NCBI RefSeq assembly: GCF_029958925.1
Contig: NZ_CP124616.1
Coordinates: 3,844,001 to 3,908,000, forward strand
Length of the DNA: 64,000 nucleotides
DNA from: Tropicibacter oceani
Lineage (GTDB): Bacteria; Pseudomonadota; Alphaproteobacteria; Rhodobacterales; Rhodobacteraceae
Direction of reading: 5' to 3'
Shown here: in pieces, positions 45,943 to 58,106 of the stretch
Numbering within the stretch: the stretch's first letter is position 1
Layout of the letters: each line of letters opens with the position of its first letter
The notes under the pieces: generated by a model
What the model saw: only the letters and a program-made list of their open reading frames with translations
The model's database searches: none
Told to the model about the DNA's origin: nothing
Program-made: the position numbers and the translations under genes

Positions 45943-46146
45943 TCAGTGCTCTCCTAGTTTTGTGTCGGGGGTGTAGGTGCCGTCGACCTCTTTCACCACG
46001 GCCTGACCGCAGCGCATGACGCCATTGGCGGCGTCAAAGGCATATGTCGGATCGCCGTGCAGCACCCAGCCCTTGTTCAGGGCGTCGGTGACCTTGTGAC
46101 AGAAGGCCGAGGTGTCGTCCTCGGTCAAGAAGCGGTAGAGTTTCAT
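45943..46146 (-). CDS. DUF1737-domain small protein
   Basis: A 67-residue protein; the DUF1737 core (YRFLTEDDTSAFCHKVTDALNKGWVLHGDPTY) covers the first half. The function of this family is not known. The tight packing, 4 bases after nnrU and 2 before mch, shows it is part of the EMCP operon. Confidence 0.85.
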   Translation of the reverse strand: MKLYRFLTEDDTSAFCHKVTDALNKGWVLHGDPTYAFDAANGVMRCGQAVVKEVDGTYTPDTKLGEH

Positions 46147-46150
46147 AGCG

Positions 46151-46696
46151 TTACCCGAATGCAGCGGCGCCAAGCCAGGTGTGGATATAGCCGATCACCA
46201 CCAGCAGCACGACGCTGGCGCCTACAAAGATGATGTCCTTTTTGATCGGACCCTTGGCGGGAGGCGTCCAGTTCGGTTCGGCCCGGTTGATGACCTGCAT
46301 TTCGACGATGGCCCAAATGCCAAGCCCGCCGAACAGGATGAAGGACGGGATATCGCCGTTCACCAGCAGGTGCGCGCCAGCCCAGATCGCAAAGCCCGTC
46401 AGCATCGGGTGGCGCATCTTGTAGAACAGCGCGCCCTTGGACGGGCCGGGCGAGGTGAAATAGAGCGCGGCGATCATCAGCAGATTGTTGATGCCCGCGG
46501 TGGCGGGATGACGGCCCCAGAAAAACGCGCCATCGGCCATCCGGTAGCCAAAGATCATCAGCAGGATCGACACGCCAAGCGCGGCGGCGATGATCCCCTT
46601 GCCCTTGTCGCCCATCGCGGCGCGCCGTTCGGGCGCAACACGTTTGAAAAGATGCGCAGCCCACCAGAGCGCGACGCCGAGAATCAAGAGCAGCAT
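46151..46696 (-). CDS. NnrU-family membrane protein
   Basis: A 181-residue protein with about five membrane helices and the family block MLTGFAIWAGAHLLVNGD, with KMRHPML before it. NnrU was named for a link with nitrite/nitric-oxide reduction, and a plant relative (Z-ISO) is a heme-dependent carotene isomerase. The His residues in helices may bind heme. Its role inside an EMCP operon is unexplained. Confidence 0.88.
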   Translation of the reverse strand: MLLLILGVALWWAAHLFKRVAPERRAAMGDKGKGIIAAALGVSILLMIFGYRMADGAFFWGRHPATAGINNLLMIAALYFTSPGPSKGALFYKMRHPMLTGFAIWAGAHLLVNGDIPSFILFGGLGIWAIVEMQVINRAEPNWTPPAKGPIKKDIIFVGASVVLLVVIGYIHTWLGAAAFG

Positions 46697-46732
46697 GGAA
46701 ATCTCCCTGTTTTGTCCCGGCGCACCGTGGCT

Positions 46733-47581
46733 TTATTCTGCCAGGGCCGCAATGGCATCCGCCTTGGCCAATGTCTTGCGCGCGGTTTCGACGTGCAGGT
46801 TTTCGACGATCTTGCCATCGACCACGGCAACGCCGCCGCCCTGGGCCACGGTTTCCTCGTAGGCAGCGATCTGGCGGCGGGCGAGGTCGATCTCGGCCTC
46901 CGACGGCGCAAAGGCGGCGTTGGCGATGTCCACCTGCGCCGGATGGATAAGCGTCTTGCCGTCCATGCCCATGTCGCGGCCCTGATCGCATTCAGCACGC
47001 AGGCCTTCGTCATCCTTGAAGGCGTTGTAGACCCCGTCAACGATGATCACGCCATGCGCCTTGGCGGCCAGCAGGCACAACCCGATGCCCGGCAACATCG
47101 GCAGGCGGTCGGCGCGGAACCGCGAGTTCAGTTCCTTGGCCAGATCATTGGTTCCCATGACCATGCCGGCCAGTTTCGGGTGCGCTGCGATCTCGGCGGC
47201 GGCCAGCATGCCCTTGGGGGTTTCCATCATCGCCCACAGCGGTTTGTCGCAAAGCGCCGCCAGCGCGTCGAGCTGCGCGGGGCTTTCGACCTTGGGCAAC
47301 AGAACGGCGTCGCAGTCCATCTGCGCTGCGGCGCGGGCGTCATCGGCGCCCCATTCTGTGTCCAGCCCGTTGATGCGCACGATCCGCGTGCGGTTGCCAT
47401 AGCTTTGCGTCAGCGCGGCGGCCAGCGTGTCACGCGCGGCGGGCTTTTCGGCAGGGGCAACGGCGTCTTCGAGATCGAAGATGATGGCGTCGATGGCCAT
47501 GGTGCGCGCCTTTTCGAGGGCGCGGTCCTTGGAGCCGGGAATGTAGAGAACCGAGCGATACGGGCGTGCGGCCATGTCCAT
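46733..47581 (-). CDS. mcl2: (3S)-Malyl-CoA thioesterase
   Basis: A 282-residue CitE-like TIM-barrel protein. FDLEDAVAP (36-43), RINGLDTEWG and LPKVESPAQ are family blocks for metal and CoA binding. The short length and the N terminus (RPYRSVLYIPGSKDRALEKAR) match Mcl2, the malyl-CoA thioesterase of Rhodobacter, rather than the longer lyase Mcl1. It frees malate from (3S)-malyl-CoA at the end of the pathway. GGAG precedes the ATG. The shared EMCP motif lies 70 bases upstream. Confidence 0.9.
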   Translation of the reverse strand: MDMAARPYRSVLYIPGSKDRALEKARTMAIDAIIFDLEDAVAPAEKPAARDTLAAALTQSYGNRTRIVRINGLDTEWGADDARAAAQMDCDAVLLPKVESPAQLDALAALCDKPLWAMMETPKGMLAAAEIAAHPKLAGMVMGTNDLAKELNSRFRADRLPMLPGIGLCLLAAKAHGVIIVDGVYNAFKDDEGLRAECDQGRDMGMDGKTLIHPAQVDIANAAFAPSEAEIDLARRQIAAYEETVAQGGGVAVVDGKIVENLHVETARKTLAKADAIAALAE

Positions 47582-47891
47582 GTGAGTCTCCTGCGGGAAA
47601 TAATGTTGCGCCGGAAAGGGGCATTTTTTAACACAAAGTTCAAGGCTGATTTTGCCGCGGTGCAGAAAATGTGTCGGAAAACGCTGGGAATTCAGGCGAA
47701 ATAATTCGCATTCGAGGGACCGTGCGGCGCGTTAACCCTTTTTTGGAGGCTGCGGGCGGATGCTGGGTTCATCGTCGAAAAGGCGAAACATGGGGGCGAT
47801 CAGGGTCGCCTGCCGAAGGAGGGGATACAAATCGACCGGACCCGCGGCAAAGCCGTTCAGGGGACGGTGCGCAGCCAAAAAGGGTGATGCG
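47582..47891. other. Divergent intergenic region between mcl2 and a small exported-protein gene
   Basis: The 310 bases carry the mcl2 control region (motif at 47651-47665, A+T-rich stretch at 47615-47645). The right half holds no supported gene; weak open frames there have poor starts. Confidence 0.5.
47651..47665 (-). promoter_or_regulatory. EMCP motif upstream of mcl2
   Basis: On the coding strand it reads CTGCACCGCGGCAAA, fitting CTGCANCGCSGCRAA. With flanks it becomes TTTTCTGC-N6-GCAAAA, an imperfect dyad. It is in the same orientation relative to the gene as the ccr and ecm copies. Confidence 0.55.
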
Positions 47892-48209
47892 ATGACGGAT
47901 AAATTTGTAAAACTGACCATGCTTTCGGCGGGCCTTTTGCTGGGCGCCGCCACCACGGTGAAGGCACAGACGCAGAACTGCGCACCGCGCGACATGGTCG
48001 TCGAACGGCTGGCGGTCAAATACGGCGAGACGCGCCAGTCCATGGGGCTGGGCAGCAACAATGCGATGATGGAGGTCTTTGCCTCGGTCGAAACCGGGTC
48101 CTGGACGATCACGGTGACCACCGCGCAGGGCGTGACCTGCCTGGTCGCCAGCGGGCAGGCCTTTGAAGAACTGGCCGAAGCGCTGCCGCCCAAGGGGGAC
48201 GACGCGTGA
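47892..48209 (+). CDS. Small exported protein, function unknown
   Basis: A 105-residue protein with a signal peptide (MTDKFVKLTMLSAGLLLGAATTVKAQ) and a mature domain of about 80 residues with two cysteines (QNCAPR, VTCLVA) that may pair. The block DMVVERLAVKYGETRQSMGL is family-like among Rhodobacteraceae as far as I recall. GGTGATGCG lies before the ATG, a weak ribosome site. Confidence 0.72.
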   Translation: MTDKFVKLTMLSAGLLLGAATTVKAQTQNCAPRDMVVERLAVKYGETRQSMGLGSNNAMMEVFASVETGSWTITVTTAQGVTCLVASGQAFEELAEALPPKGDDA

Positions 48210-48249
48210 TATTGCGGGGGAGGCGATTTTTCTGCGAAAAATCAAGGCA

Positions 48250-48292
48250 GGGGCTTTGCCCCCGGCGCTGACGCGCCTCCCCCAGGATATTT
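48250..48292. repeat. Dispersed GC-hairpin element, copy 3
   Basis: GGGGC-TTT-GCCCC is followed, after a short spacer, by CCCCCAGGATATTT (48279-48292). It is between convergent genes, as are copies 1 and 2. Confidence 0.6.
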
Positions 48293-48314
48293 ATGGCAAT
48301 TGGAAGCCGCGGCC

Positions 48315-50190
<1,876 letters not shown>

Positions 50191-50191
<1 letters not shown>

Positions 50192-51072
50192 TGCCATCCG
50201 AGGGCACAAACGCCTTAGAAGACAGGTCGCAGCGGGACGGAATCGTTTTCGCTGCGACCGGCCAGAAATATCGGGGGCTGGCGCGGCGCGCCGCCCTGAC
50301 GGTTCGGCAGGTGATGCCGGACATTGCGATCGACCTGTTCACCGATCCTGCTGCCTGTACCGCCGATCCGTTTCCCTTTGACACCGTTCATCCGCTGCAA
50401 GGCACGGGCCCCCGCCCCAAGATGGAGGCGCTGCGCCGGTCGCGCTTTGAACGCACGCTTTACCTGGATTGCGATGTGGTCATGGTGACCGAGGTCGCGC
50501 CCGTGTTCGATGTGTTGGAACATTTCGACATTGCGGGCGCGCAGGAGCAATTCGGCTGTGCACCCATTGCCTTTCAGGGCGGGGCCGATGCGCCGCCGGT
50601 CGCCTTTCGGCAGATCAACAGCGGTGTGTTGGGCGTGCGGAAATCTGCGGCCAGTTCCGCATTCCTGCAAAAATGGGAAGATCTGTTCAGACAGCGCGAG
50701 GCGCGTTTCGACCAGCCGCTTTTGACCGAACTGCTGTATTGCGAACCGGTGCGCCTGGCCGTGTTGCCGCAGGAATACAACCTGATGTACCTGCCGTTCA
50801 TGCGCAACGCGGTGCCCGGCATGATGATCGCGCCCCGGCTTTTGCACCTGCCCTTTTTGCACAAGGGCGACACGCATCTGAGCCCGGCGGATCAGCCCTT
50901 TGATCTGGCCGGATTGCTGAACGACGCGCAATTCGAAAACCTCGGGAAACTGATCGAGGGCGATGTCACGCTTGGTGCGCGCCCGCTGCTGCGCCATGCG
51001 GTCGGCAACACGCTGCGCAAATCCCCTTGGCTGGATCGCAAGCTGCGCAAGGTGCTGGACTGGTTCGCCTGA
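50191..51072 (+). CDS. Nucleotide-diphospho-sugar transferase-like glycosyltransferase
   Basis: A 293-residue putative glycosyltransferase (GT-A fold). The DxD metal motif is Asp93-Cys-Asp95 (TLYLDCDVVMV), followed by NSGVLGVRKS and LLTELLYC, in the manner of family GT8-like or nucleotide-diphospho-sugar transferases. Donor and acceptor are unknown. The start overlaps the mdh stop by one base, so it is coupled to mdh translation, an unusual partnership. The C terminus is basic. Confidence 0.82.
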
Positions 51073-51092
51073 TCCGGCAGGGCGCACCGGGT

Positions 51093-52112
51093 TCAGCCGC
51101 GTCCGGACTCCTGCTCCGCCAGCGCGGCGTCGATGGCAGCGGGCGACAGATCCACGTCCAAACCGGGAAATTCGGCGGCCAGCGCCGCTGACACGTCCAG
51201 CCGTACCGGAGCAAGTTTGCGATAGCGCAGCAATCTGGCCGCTTGCACAAGGGTGACGGTGCGGGTCGCGCGGAACAGCCAGTCCACGTCCGGCCCGCCG
51301 GTGACCGCGCTTGTGAAGACTTCGGCCTGCCTGCCCCGCGCCGGGTTCTGCCGCACCTTGGGCTGACCGCTTTGCGCATCCAGCCGCTTGCGCATCTTGC
51401 GTTCCCAATGTGCCCGGGTAAAGCCATCGACATGCAAAAGCCCGATCCGGGAAAACCAGCGCCGCGCCGGATTGACGCCTGATTGCCAAGCCTCCCTTGG
51501 CCCGGGCTGGTGGATGTCAACGCGGAGCCCGGCGCCGGTGCGAAACAGGGTCTTGCCGATCGGATAGCCGGAAAACCCGCGTTGCAGGTACTCGGCCCCC
51601 TTGCCATAGACCTTGGCAATCCGATCAGTATCGCCCCCGTCAAAGGGTTTTCGGAACAGCCCGTCAAAGACCGTTTTTTGCGCAGGCACGCCCCAGGGCC
51701 GGCACAGGTGAACCCGTTCGGCATTGGACACCGACACCGCCTGCACGCTGGTCGGTTGCCGGGCCAGAAAGGCCTTTAGCAGGGGCACGCGGATCAGGAA
51801 TTCATCGGCATCGATATGGGCCAACCAATCACACCCCGCCTGACGATAGGCGTGGTTTGCGTTCAGCACCTGCCGATAGCGTGAATCCTCGGGACGGGGG
51901 CGGTTGTGCTGGCTTTGCCAATAGGCGTCGTCGCAGACGGTGACCCTGACCCGGTCCTTGCCCCGGACCTGCGCCTGAAACTCGGGGATCGGTTGATCGA
52001 GGTACAGGTGCATCACGCCGGCGCCCGCCTGCAGGTGATGGGCAACAAAGCTCAGCAGGATTTGCGGCGGCTCCAACACCGTGGAAACCGTGCCCCAAAC
52101 CAGTTCCGTCAT
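51093..52112 (-). CDS. Family-2-like glycosyltransferase
   Basis: A 339-residue protein with the DAD motif (HIDADEFLI, Asp101-Asp103) and an N terminus (FVAHHLQAGAGVMHLYLDQ) typical of the PF13704-type glycosyltransferase group, which act on surface polysaccharides. A basic linker (WERKMRKRLDAQSGQPK) follows. It is convergent with the previous glycosyltransferase, so the pair forms a small surface-sugar island between mdh and sucC. Confidence 0.85.
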   Translation of the reverse strand: MTELVWGTVSTVLEPPQILLSFVAHHLQAGAGVMHLYLDQPIPEFQAQVRGKDRVRVTVCDDAYWQSQHNRPRPEDSRYRQVLNANHAYRQAGCDWLAHIDADEFLIRVPLLKAFLARQPTSVQAVSVSNAERVHLCRPWGVPAQKTVFDGLFRKPFDGGDTDRIAKVYGKGAEYLQRGFSGYPIGKTLFRTGAGLRVDIHQPGPREAWQSGVNPARRWFSRIGLLHVDGFTRAHWERKMRKRLDAQSGQPKVRQNPARGRQAEVFTSAVTGGPDVDWLFRATRTVTLVQAARLLRYRKLAPVRLDVSAALAAEFPGLDVDLSPAAIDAALAEQESGRG

Positions 52113-52414
52113 GTGGTGATCCCTTTTCGGTTTGACCGCAGGCAGCGATGCCGCGACGACGCGCCCAACCGTCAGGCACCGGCCTTCAGGGGGACGCACA
52201 GCGCCGCGCGCTGCGCCGACTCAAGCCTATCGGCGCTTGGAAACCCTGCCAAGCGCTAACAATTGATTTAGATGTGATCACAGTTTTGCGGGCTGTGATC
52301 ACAAATGTCGAAAACTCGCATGATTTTCCCGCTAACAGCAATTTTTTGTTTAACCCGGACTGCTAGGCGGGCCTATACCGTGTGAAATCGCAGCAAAACG
52401 GGGACAACCGACCC
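52113..52414. other. Divergent intergenic region upstream of sucC
   Basis: The 302 bases contain the paired palindromes at 52273-52303. To the left lies the promoter region of the minus-strand glycosyltransferase. The A+T-rich stretch at 52315-52350 probably contains the suc promoter; I could not fix a -35/-10 pair. Confidence 0.5.
52273..52303. promoter_or_regulatory. Paired GTGATCAC palindromes upstream of sucC
   Basis: TGTGATCACAG and CTGTGATCACA form a perfect inverted repeat; the two palindromic cores have centres 21 bases apart. The near edge is 112 bases from the sucC start, nearly the same distance as the sdhC copy. Confidence 0.65.
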
Positions 52415-53608
52415 ATGAACATCCACGAATATCAGGCCAAGGCGCTTTTGCGTTCCTACGGCGCTCCGGTTTCGGACGGCCGTGCCGTCACGAAGGCCGA
52501 GGACGCCAAGACCGCCGCTGGTGAACTGGACGGGCCCCTTTGGGTCGTCAAGGCGCAGATCCACGCAGGTGGCCGCGGCAAGGGCAAATTCAAAGAGGCC
52601 GAGGCCGGTGAAAAGGGCGGTGTCCGTCTTGCCAAATCGGTGGCCGAGGCCGCCGAGGAAGCCAAGAAGATGCTGGGCAAGACGCTGGTCACGCACCAGA
52701 CCGGCCCCGCTGGCAAGCAGGTCAACCGCATCTATATCGAAGACGGTTCCGATATCGAGCGTGAACTGTATCTCGCGCTGCTGGTGGATCGCCAGACCAG
52801 CCGCATTTCCTTTGTCTGCTCGACCGAGGGCGGCATGGACATCGAAGAGGTTGCCGCCTCGACCCCCGAAAAGATCCTGTCGTTCAGCGTCGACCCGGCC
52901 ACCGGCTACCAGCCGTTCCACGGCCGCCGCGTCGCATTCGCGCTGGGTCTGACCGGCGGTGCCGTCAAGCAGTGCGTCAAGCTGATGGGCATTCTCTACA
53001 AGGCCTTCACCGACAAGGACATGGAGATGCTGGAAATCAACCCGCTGATCGTCATGCCCGGCGGTGACCTCAAGGTGCTGGACGCCAAGGTCGGTTTCGA
53101 CGGCAACGCCATGTATCGTCACCCCGACATCGCGGAACTGCGCGACGAGACCGAGGAAGACCCCAAGGAACTCGAAGCGTCCAAGTACGACCTGAACTAC
53201 ATCGCGCTCGACGGCGAAATCGGCTGCATGGTCAACGGCGCAGGCCTTGCCATGGCGACGATGGACATCATCAAGCTGTACGGCGCCGAGCCGGCAAACT
53301 TTCTTGATGTGGGCGGCGGCGCGACCAAGGAAAAGGTCACCGAGGCGTTCAAGATCATCACCTCTGACCCCAATGTCAAAGGCATCCTGGTCAACATCTT
53401 CGGGGGCATCATGCGCTGCGACGTCATCGCCGAAGGCGTGATCGCCGCGGTCAAAGAGGTCGGCCTGAAGGTTCCGCTGGTTGTCCGCCTCGAAGGCACG
53501 AACGTCGAGCAGGGCAAGGCGATCATCAACAACAGTGATGTTGATGTGATTGCCGCGGACGACCTGAAAGACGGCGCGCAGAAGATCGTGAAAGCGGTCA
53601 AGGGCTGA
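52415..53608 (+). CDS. sucC: Succinyl-CoA synthetase beta subunit
   Basis: A 397-residue ADP-forming succinyl-CoA synthetase beta subunit. The ATP-grasp domain occupies the first 240 residues (starting [18 protein letters not shown]) and the C-terminal CoA-ligase domain carries [13 protein letters not shown] and [10 protein letters not shown]. It forms ATP from succinyl-CoA with SucD. It is the first gene of the suc operon. Confidence 0.98.
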   Translation: MNIHEYQAKALLRSYGAPVSDGRAVTKAEDAKTAAGELDGPLWVVKAQIHAGGRGKGKFKEAEAGEKGGVRLAKSVAEAAEEAKKMLGKTLVTHQTGPAGKQVNRIYIEDGSDIERELYLALLVDRQTSRISFVCSTEGGMDIEEVAASTPEKILSFSVDPATGYQPFHGRRVAFALGLTGGAVKQCVKLMGILYKAFTDKDMEMLEINPLIVMPGGDLKVLDAKVGFDGNAMYRHPDIAELRDETEEDPKELEASKYDLNYIALDGEIGCMVNGAGLAMATMDIIKLYGAEPANFLDVGGGATKEKVTEAFKIITSDPNVKGILVNIFGGIMRCDVIAEGVIAAVKEVGLKVPLVVRLEGTNVEQGKAIINNSDVDVIAADDLKDGAQKIVKAVKG

Positions 53609-53700
53609 GCCAGCGAGATGCGCCATTGGGTGCATCTTTCCCGGAATTTTTTGGTGCGCATTGATCGCGTCACCAACGCAGAAATCAGGAGCCAACAACA

Positions 53701-54588
53701 ATGGCAGTCCTCGTAGACGAAAATACCAAGGTGATCTGTCAGGGCCTCACCGGCTCGCAGGGCACATTCCACACCGAACAGGCGATTGCCTATGGCACCA
53801 AGATGGTCGGGGGTGTGACCCCGGGCAAAGGTGGTCAGACGCACCTTGACCTGCCGGTCTTCAACTCGGTCCATGAGGCCAAGCACGTCACCGAGGCCAA
53901 TGCCTCCGTGATCTACGTGCCGCCGCCCTTTGCCGCCGACAGTATCCTCGAGGCGATCGACGCCGAGATGGAGCTGATCGTGTGTATCACCGAAGGCATC
54001 CCGGTGCTGGACATGATGCGCGTGCAGCGCGCGCTGGAAGGCAGCAAAAGCCGCCTGATCGGCCCGAACTGCCCCGGTGTCATCACCCCCGACGCCTGCA
54101 AGATCGGCATCATGCCCGGCCACATCCACAAGCGCGGCAGCGTTGGTGTTGTGTCCCGCTCGGGCACCCTGACCTATGAGGCGGTCAAGCAGACCACCGA
54201 CATGGGGCTGGGCCAGTCCAGCGCCGTTGGCATCGGCGGCGACCCGATCAAGGGCACCGAGCATATTGACGTGCTGGAAATGTTCCTGGCCGACCCCGAA
54301 ACCCAGTCGATCATCATGATCGGAGAAATCGGCGGCAGCGCCGAAGAAGAAGCGGCGCAGTTCCTGGCCGATGAAAAGAAAAAGGGCCGCTGGAAGCCGA
54401 CCGCCGGTTTCATCGCCGGTCGCACGGCGCCTCCGGGCCGCCGCATGGGCCACGCTGGCGCGATCGTCGCCGGTGGCAAGGGCGGCGCCGAGGACAAGAT
54501 CGAGGCGATGAAAGCCGCTGGCATCATCGTCGCCGACAGCCCCGCCACCCTGGGCGAGGCCGTCATGGAAGCGATCCAGAAGGGCTGA
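53701..54588 (+). CDS. sucD: Succinyl-CoA synthetase alpha subunit
   Basis: A 295-residue alpha subunit. The CoA-binding Rossmann domain is N-terminal ([18 protein letters not shown]). The phosphohistidine that carries phosphate from succinyl phosphate to ADP is in [11 protein letters not shown]. The 92-base gap after sucC has a weak hairpin (GATGC/GCATC). Confidence 0.98.
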   Translation: MAVLVDENTKVICQGLTGSQGTFHTEQAIAYGTKMVGGVTPGKGGQTHLDLPVFNSVHEAKHVTEANASVIYVPPPFAADSILEAIDAEMELIVCITEGIPVLDMMRVQRALEGSKSRLIGPNCPGVITPDACKIGIMPGHIHKRGSVGVVSRSGTLTYEAVKQTTDMGLGQSSAVGIGGDPIKGTEHIDVLEMFLADPETQSIIMIGEIGGSAEEEAAQFLADEKKKGRWKPTAGFIAGRTAPPGRRMGHAGAIVAGGKGGAEDKIEAMKAAGIIVADSPATLGEAVMEAIQKG

Positions 54589-54598
54589 TCGGCCCGCT

Positions 54599-54675
54599 GT
54601 CCCGGGCTTGCCCCGGGACCTCCTGGCCGATGGCCAAGGCATGAAAACCGTGAAGCCCCGGGTCAACCCCGGGGC
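54599..54675. repeat. Two GC-rich hairpins between sucD and the lipoprotein gene
   Basis: GTCCCGGG-N5-CCCGGGAC (54599-54619) and GCCCCGGG-N5-CCCGGGGC (54655-54675) have perfect 8-base stems and 5-base loops. They may protect or partly terminate the suc transcript, as in other multi-gene operons with unequal expression. Confidence 0.6.
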
Positions 54676-54712
54676 GCGCGCATATCAGACAAGCGGCCAA
54701 AAGGGGTTCGTA

Positions 54713-55099
54713 GTGAAGGTCTTGTCATCAAAACTGGGTGCATTCGCGGCGCTGGCGCTGCTGGCGGCCTGCGGGTCTGGCCAGGGCCAGGTCTATTTCG
54801 CCCAGCAGAATGGCCAGTGGGTCGAAATCTCGTCCGCCGACTATGCCGCGCTGCAAGGCGGCGCGACCCCTGTGCAGGCCCGGCCTGCCGCCGCACCGTT
54901 CCAACCCGAAACGCTGGACCCCACCGGTGAATTGCGCGAGGCGATCGCGCGCAACCCCTATGCCCGTCGCACAGACACCAAGCTGAGCCCCGACAGCGCG
55001 CCGGATGTCGTCGCCGATGTCTCGCTCGAGATCGCGCTGGACCTGTGCAACATTCCCGAGGGCACGCGGCTGACCGCCACGACGCCCTGCAACCTTTAA
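54713..55099 (+). CDS. Small lipoprotein within the suc operon
   Basis: A 128-residue lipoprotein with signal and lipobox LLAAC (Cys at residue 20). The mature part is Gln/Pro-rich and ends with two cysteines (LDLCNIPEGTRLTATTPCNL). The GTG at 54713 was chosen because AGGGG precedes it and it gives the right signal length. Its place in the suc operon is 31 bases before sucA. The function is unknown. Confidence 0.75.
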   Translation: MKVLSSKLGAFAALALLAACGSGQGQVYFAQQNGQWVEISSADYAALQGGATPVQARPAAAPFQPETLDPTGELREAIARNPYARRTDTKLSPDSAPDVVADVSLEIALDLCNIPEGTRLTATTPCNL

Positions 55100-55129
55100 G
55101 CCGACGCCGCCGCAACCCGAGGTGCCAAT

Positions 55130-58102
55130 ATGAACGACCAGAGCCCCAACGATCTCTTCCATGCCTCCAGCTTCATGCAAGGGCACAACGCGGAATATCT
55201 GGAACAGATGTACGCGCGCTATGCCAATGACCCCAACGCGGTCGATGCGTCCTGGCAAGAGTTCTTTGCCCAGCTGGGTGATGACGGACTGGACGTCAAG
55301 AAAGAGGCGGCAGGCCCGTCCTGGGCGCGCGGCGACTGGCCGCCGGTGCCGAACGATGACCTGACCGGCGCGCTGACCGGCGAATGGCCGATGCCGATGG
55401 TTCCCGCCGAAGCCAAGGGCGCCGGCAAGAAGATCAAGGAAGCCGCCGCCGCCAAGGGCGTCGAGGTGTCCGACGAGGCGATCCAGCGCGCCGTCTTGGA
55501 CAGCATCCGCGCGCTCATGCTGATCCGCGCCTATCGGATCCGGGGCCACCTGGCCGCCGATCTGGATCCGCTGGGCCTGCATGGCCGCGATCCGCACCCC
55601 GAACTGGACCCCAAGGCCTATGGCTTTACCGATGCCGACATGGATCGTCCGATCTTTATCGACAACGTGCTGGGCCTTCAGATCGCCTCGCTGCGCGAGA
55701 TCCTGTCGATCGTGAAACGCACCTATTGCGGCACCTTTGCGTTGCAATACATGCATATTTCCGACCCCGAACAAAGCGCTTGGCTGAAAGAGCGGATCGA
55801 AGGCTATGGCAAGGAAATCGCCTTTACCCGCGAGGGCCGCAAAGCCATCCTGAACAAGATGGTCGAAGCCGAGGGCTTTGAAAAATTCCTGCACGTCAAG
55901 TACATGGGCACCAAGCGTTTCGGCCTTGATGGCGGCGAAAGCCTGATCCCCGCGATGGAACAGATCATCAAGCGCGGCGGCAATCTCGGCGTCAAGGAAA
56001 TCGTCGTCGGCATGCCGCACCGGGGCCGCCTGTCGGTTCTGGCGAACGTCATGCAAAAGCCCTACAAGGCGATCTTCAACGAATTCCAGGGCGGCAGCTT
56101 CAAGCCCGAGGATGTCGACGGGTCGGGCGATGTGAAATACCACCTCGGCGCCTCCAGCGACCGGGAATTCGATGGCAACAAGGTGCACCTTTCGCTGACC
56201 GCCAACCCCAGCCACCTCGAGGCGGTGAACCCCGTGGTTCTGGGCAAGGTACGCGCCAAGCAGGACCAGATCGGCGATACGTCGCGAATGCAGGTTCTGC
56301 CGATCCTGCTGCACGGCGACGCGGCCTTTGCCGGTCAGGGTGTCGTGGCCGAATGTTTCGCCCTGTCGGGCCTGCGCGGCCACCGCACCGGCGGCACGAT
56401 CCATATCGTCGTGAACAACCAGATCGGGTTCACCACCGCGCCGCATTTCTCGCGCAGTTCGCCCTATCCCACCGACAACGCCCTGGTGGTCGAAGCGCCG
56501 ATCTTCCACGTCAACGGTGACGACCCCGAGGCCGTGGTGCACGCCGCCAAGGTGGCGACCGAGTTCCGCCAGAAGTTCCACAAGGACGTGGTTCTGGACA
56601 TTTTCTGCTATCGCCGGTTCGGTCACAACGAAGGCGACGAGCCGATGTTCACCAACCCGATCATGTACAACAAGATCAAGGGTCACAAGACGACCCTGTC
56701 GCTGTACACCGAACGGCTGGTCAAGGATGGTCTGATCCCCGAGGGCGAGATCGAGGACATGAAGGCCGCCTTCCAGGCCCACCTGAACGAAGAGTTCGAG
56801 GCCGGCAAAAGCTACAAGCCGAACAAGGCCGATTGGCTGGATGGCCGCTGGTCGCACCTGGACCGTCAGAAACAGGGCAAGTACCAGCGCGGCAAGACCT
56901 CGATCGACCCGAGCACCCTCAAGGAAGTGGGCGGCGCGATCACCCGCATTCCCGACGGCTTCCCGCTGCACAAGACGGTTGGCCGCCTTGTCGAAGCGCG
57001 CGCCAACATGATTGAAACCGGCCAGGGCTTTGACTGGGCCACGGCCGAGGCACTGGCCTTTGGATCGCTTTTGACCGAGGGCTATCCCGTCCGCCTGGCG
57101 GGCCAGGACAGCACGCGCGGCACCTTCTCGCAGCGCCACTCGGCCTTTATCGACCAGGAAACCGAAGATCGCTACTATCCGCTGAACCACATCCGCGAGG
57201 GCCAGGCCAATTACGAGGTCATCGACAGCGCCCTGTCGGAATACGCGGTGCTGGGCTTTGAATACGGCTATTCGCTGGCCGAACCCAACGCTCTGACCCT
57301 GTGGGAAGCGCAGTTCGGCGATTTCGCCAACGGCGCGCAGATCATGTTCGACCAGTTCATTTCCTCGGGCGAAAGCAAGTGGTTGCGCATGTCCGGCCTG
57401 GTCTGCCTGCTGCCGCATGGCTTCGAGGGCCAGGGGCCGGAACACTCTTCGGCACGGCTGGAACGGTTCCTGCAGGCCTGCGGTCAGGACAACTGGATCG
57501 TCGCCAACTGTTCGACCCCGGCGAACTATTTCCACATCCTGCGCCGCCAGCTGCACCGCTCTTTCCGCAAGCCGCTGATCCTGATGACGCCGAAATCGCT
57601 GCTGCGTCACAAGCTGTGCATTTCCGACGCCGAGGATTTCACAACCGGCTCGTCCTTCCACCGCGTCCTGTGGGACGATGCGCAAAAGGGCCATTCCGAC
57701 ACCCAGCTGGTGGCTGATGACAAGATCAAGCGCGTGGTGATGTGTTCCGGCAAGGTCTATTACGACCTGCTTGAGGAACGCGATGCCCGCGGCATCGACG
57801 ACATCTACCTGCTGCGGTTCGAACAGTTCTACCCCTTCCCGGCGATCTCTGCCGTGAAGGAGCTTGAGCGTTTCAAGAACGCCGAGATGATCTGGTGCCA
57901 GGAAGAGCCCAAGAACCAGGGCGCCTGGACCTTTATCGAACCGAACATCGAATGGGTGCTGGGGCGCATCGACGCCAAGCACAAGCGGCCCGTCTACGTG
58001 GGCCGCGCCACATCGGCCTCGCCCGCGACGGGTCTGGCCAGCCAGCACAAGGCACAGCAAGCCGCGCTCGTGAACGAAGCGCTGACGATTGAAGGGAACT
58101 GA
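55130..58102 (+). CDS. sucA: 2-Oxoglutarate dehydrogenase E1 component
   Basis: A 990-residue E1 (decarboxylating) subunit. The N-terminal E1-type helix [22 protein letters not shown], the thiamine-diphosphate-binding [12 protein letters not shown] block and the C-terminal transketolase-like domain ([38 protein letters not shown]) are all present. It decarboxylates 2-oxoglutarate and passes the succinyl group to SucB. The length is normal for the family. Confidence 0.98.
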   Translation: MNDQSPNDLFHASSFMQGHNAEYLEQMYARYANDPNAVDASWQEFFAQLGDDGLDVKKEAAGPSWARGDWPPVPNDDLTGALTGEWPMPMVPAEAKGAGKKIKEAAAAKGVEVSDEAIQRAVLDSIRALMLIRAYRIRGHLAADLDPLGLHGRDPHPELDPKAYGFTDADMDRPIFIDNVLGLQIASLREILSIVKRTYCGTFALQYMHISDPEQSAWLKERIEGYGKEIAFTREGRKAILNKMVEAEGFEKFLHVKYMGTKRFGLDGGESLIPAMEQIIKRGGNLGVKEIVVGMPHRGRLSVLANVMQKPYKAIFNEFQGGSFKPEDVDGSGDVKYHLGASSDREFDGNKVHLSLTANPSHLEAVNPVVLGKVRAKQDQIGDTSRMQVLPILLHGDAAFAGQGVVAECFALSGLRGHRTGGTIHIVVNNQIGFTTAPHFSRSSPYPTDNALVVEAPIFHVNGDDPEAVVHAAKVATEFRQKFHKDVVLDIFCYRRFGHNEGDEPMFTNPIMYNKIKGHKTTLSLYTERLVKDGLIPEGEIEDMKAAFQAHLNEEFEAGKSYKPNKADWLDGRWSHLDRQKQGKYQRGKTSIDPSTLKEVGGAITRIPDGFPLHKTVGRLVEARANMIETGQGFDWATAEALAFGSLLTEGYPVRLAGQDSTRGTFSQRHSAFIDQETEDRYYPLNHIREGQANYEVIDSALSEYAVLGFEYGYSLAEPNALTLWEAQFGDFANGAQIMFDQFISSGESKWLRMSGLVCLLPHGFEGQGPEHSSARLERFLQACGQDNWIVANCSTPANYFHILRRQLHRSFRKPLILMTPKSLLRHKLCISDAEDFTTGSSFHRVLWDDAQKGHSDTQLVADDKIKRVVMCSGKVYYDLLEERDARGIDDIYLLRFEQFYPFPAISAVKELERFKNAEMIWCQEEPKNQGAWTFIEPNIEWVLGRIDAKHKRPVYVGRATSASPATGLASQHKAQQAALVNEALTIEGN

Positions 58103-58106
58103 GACA

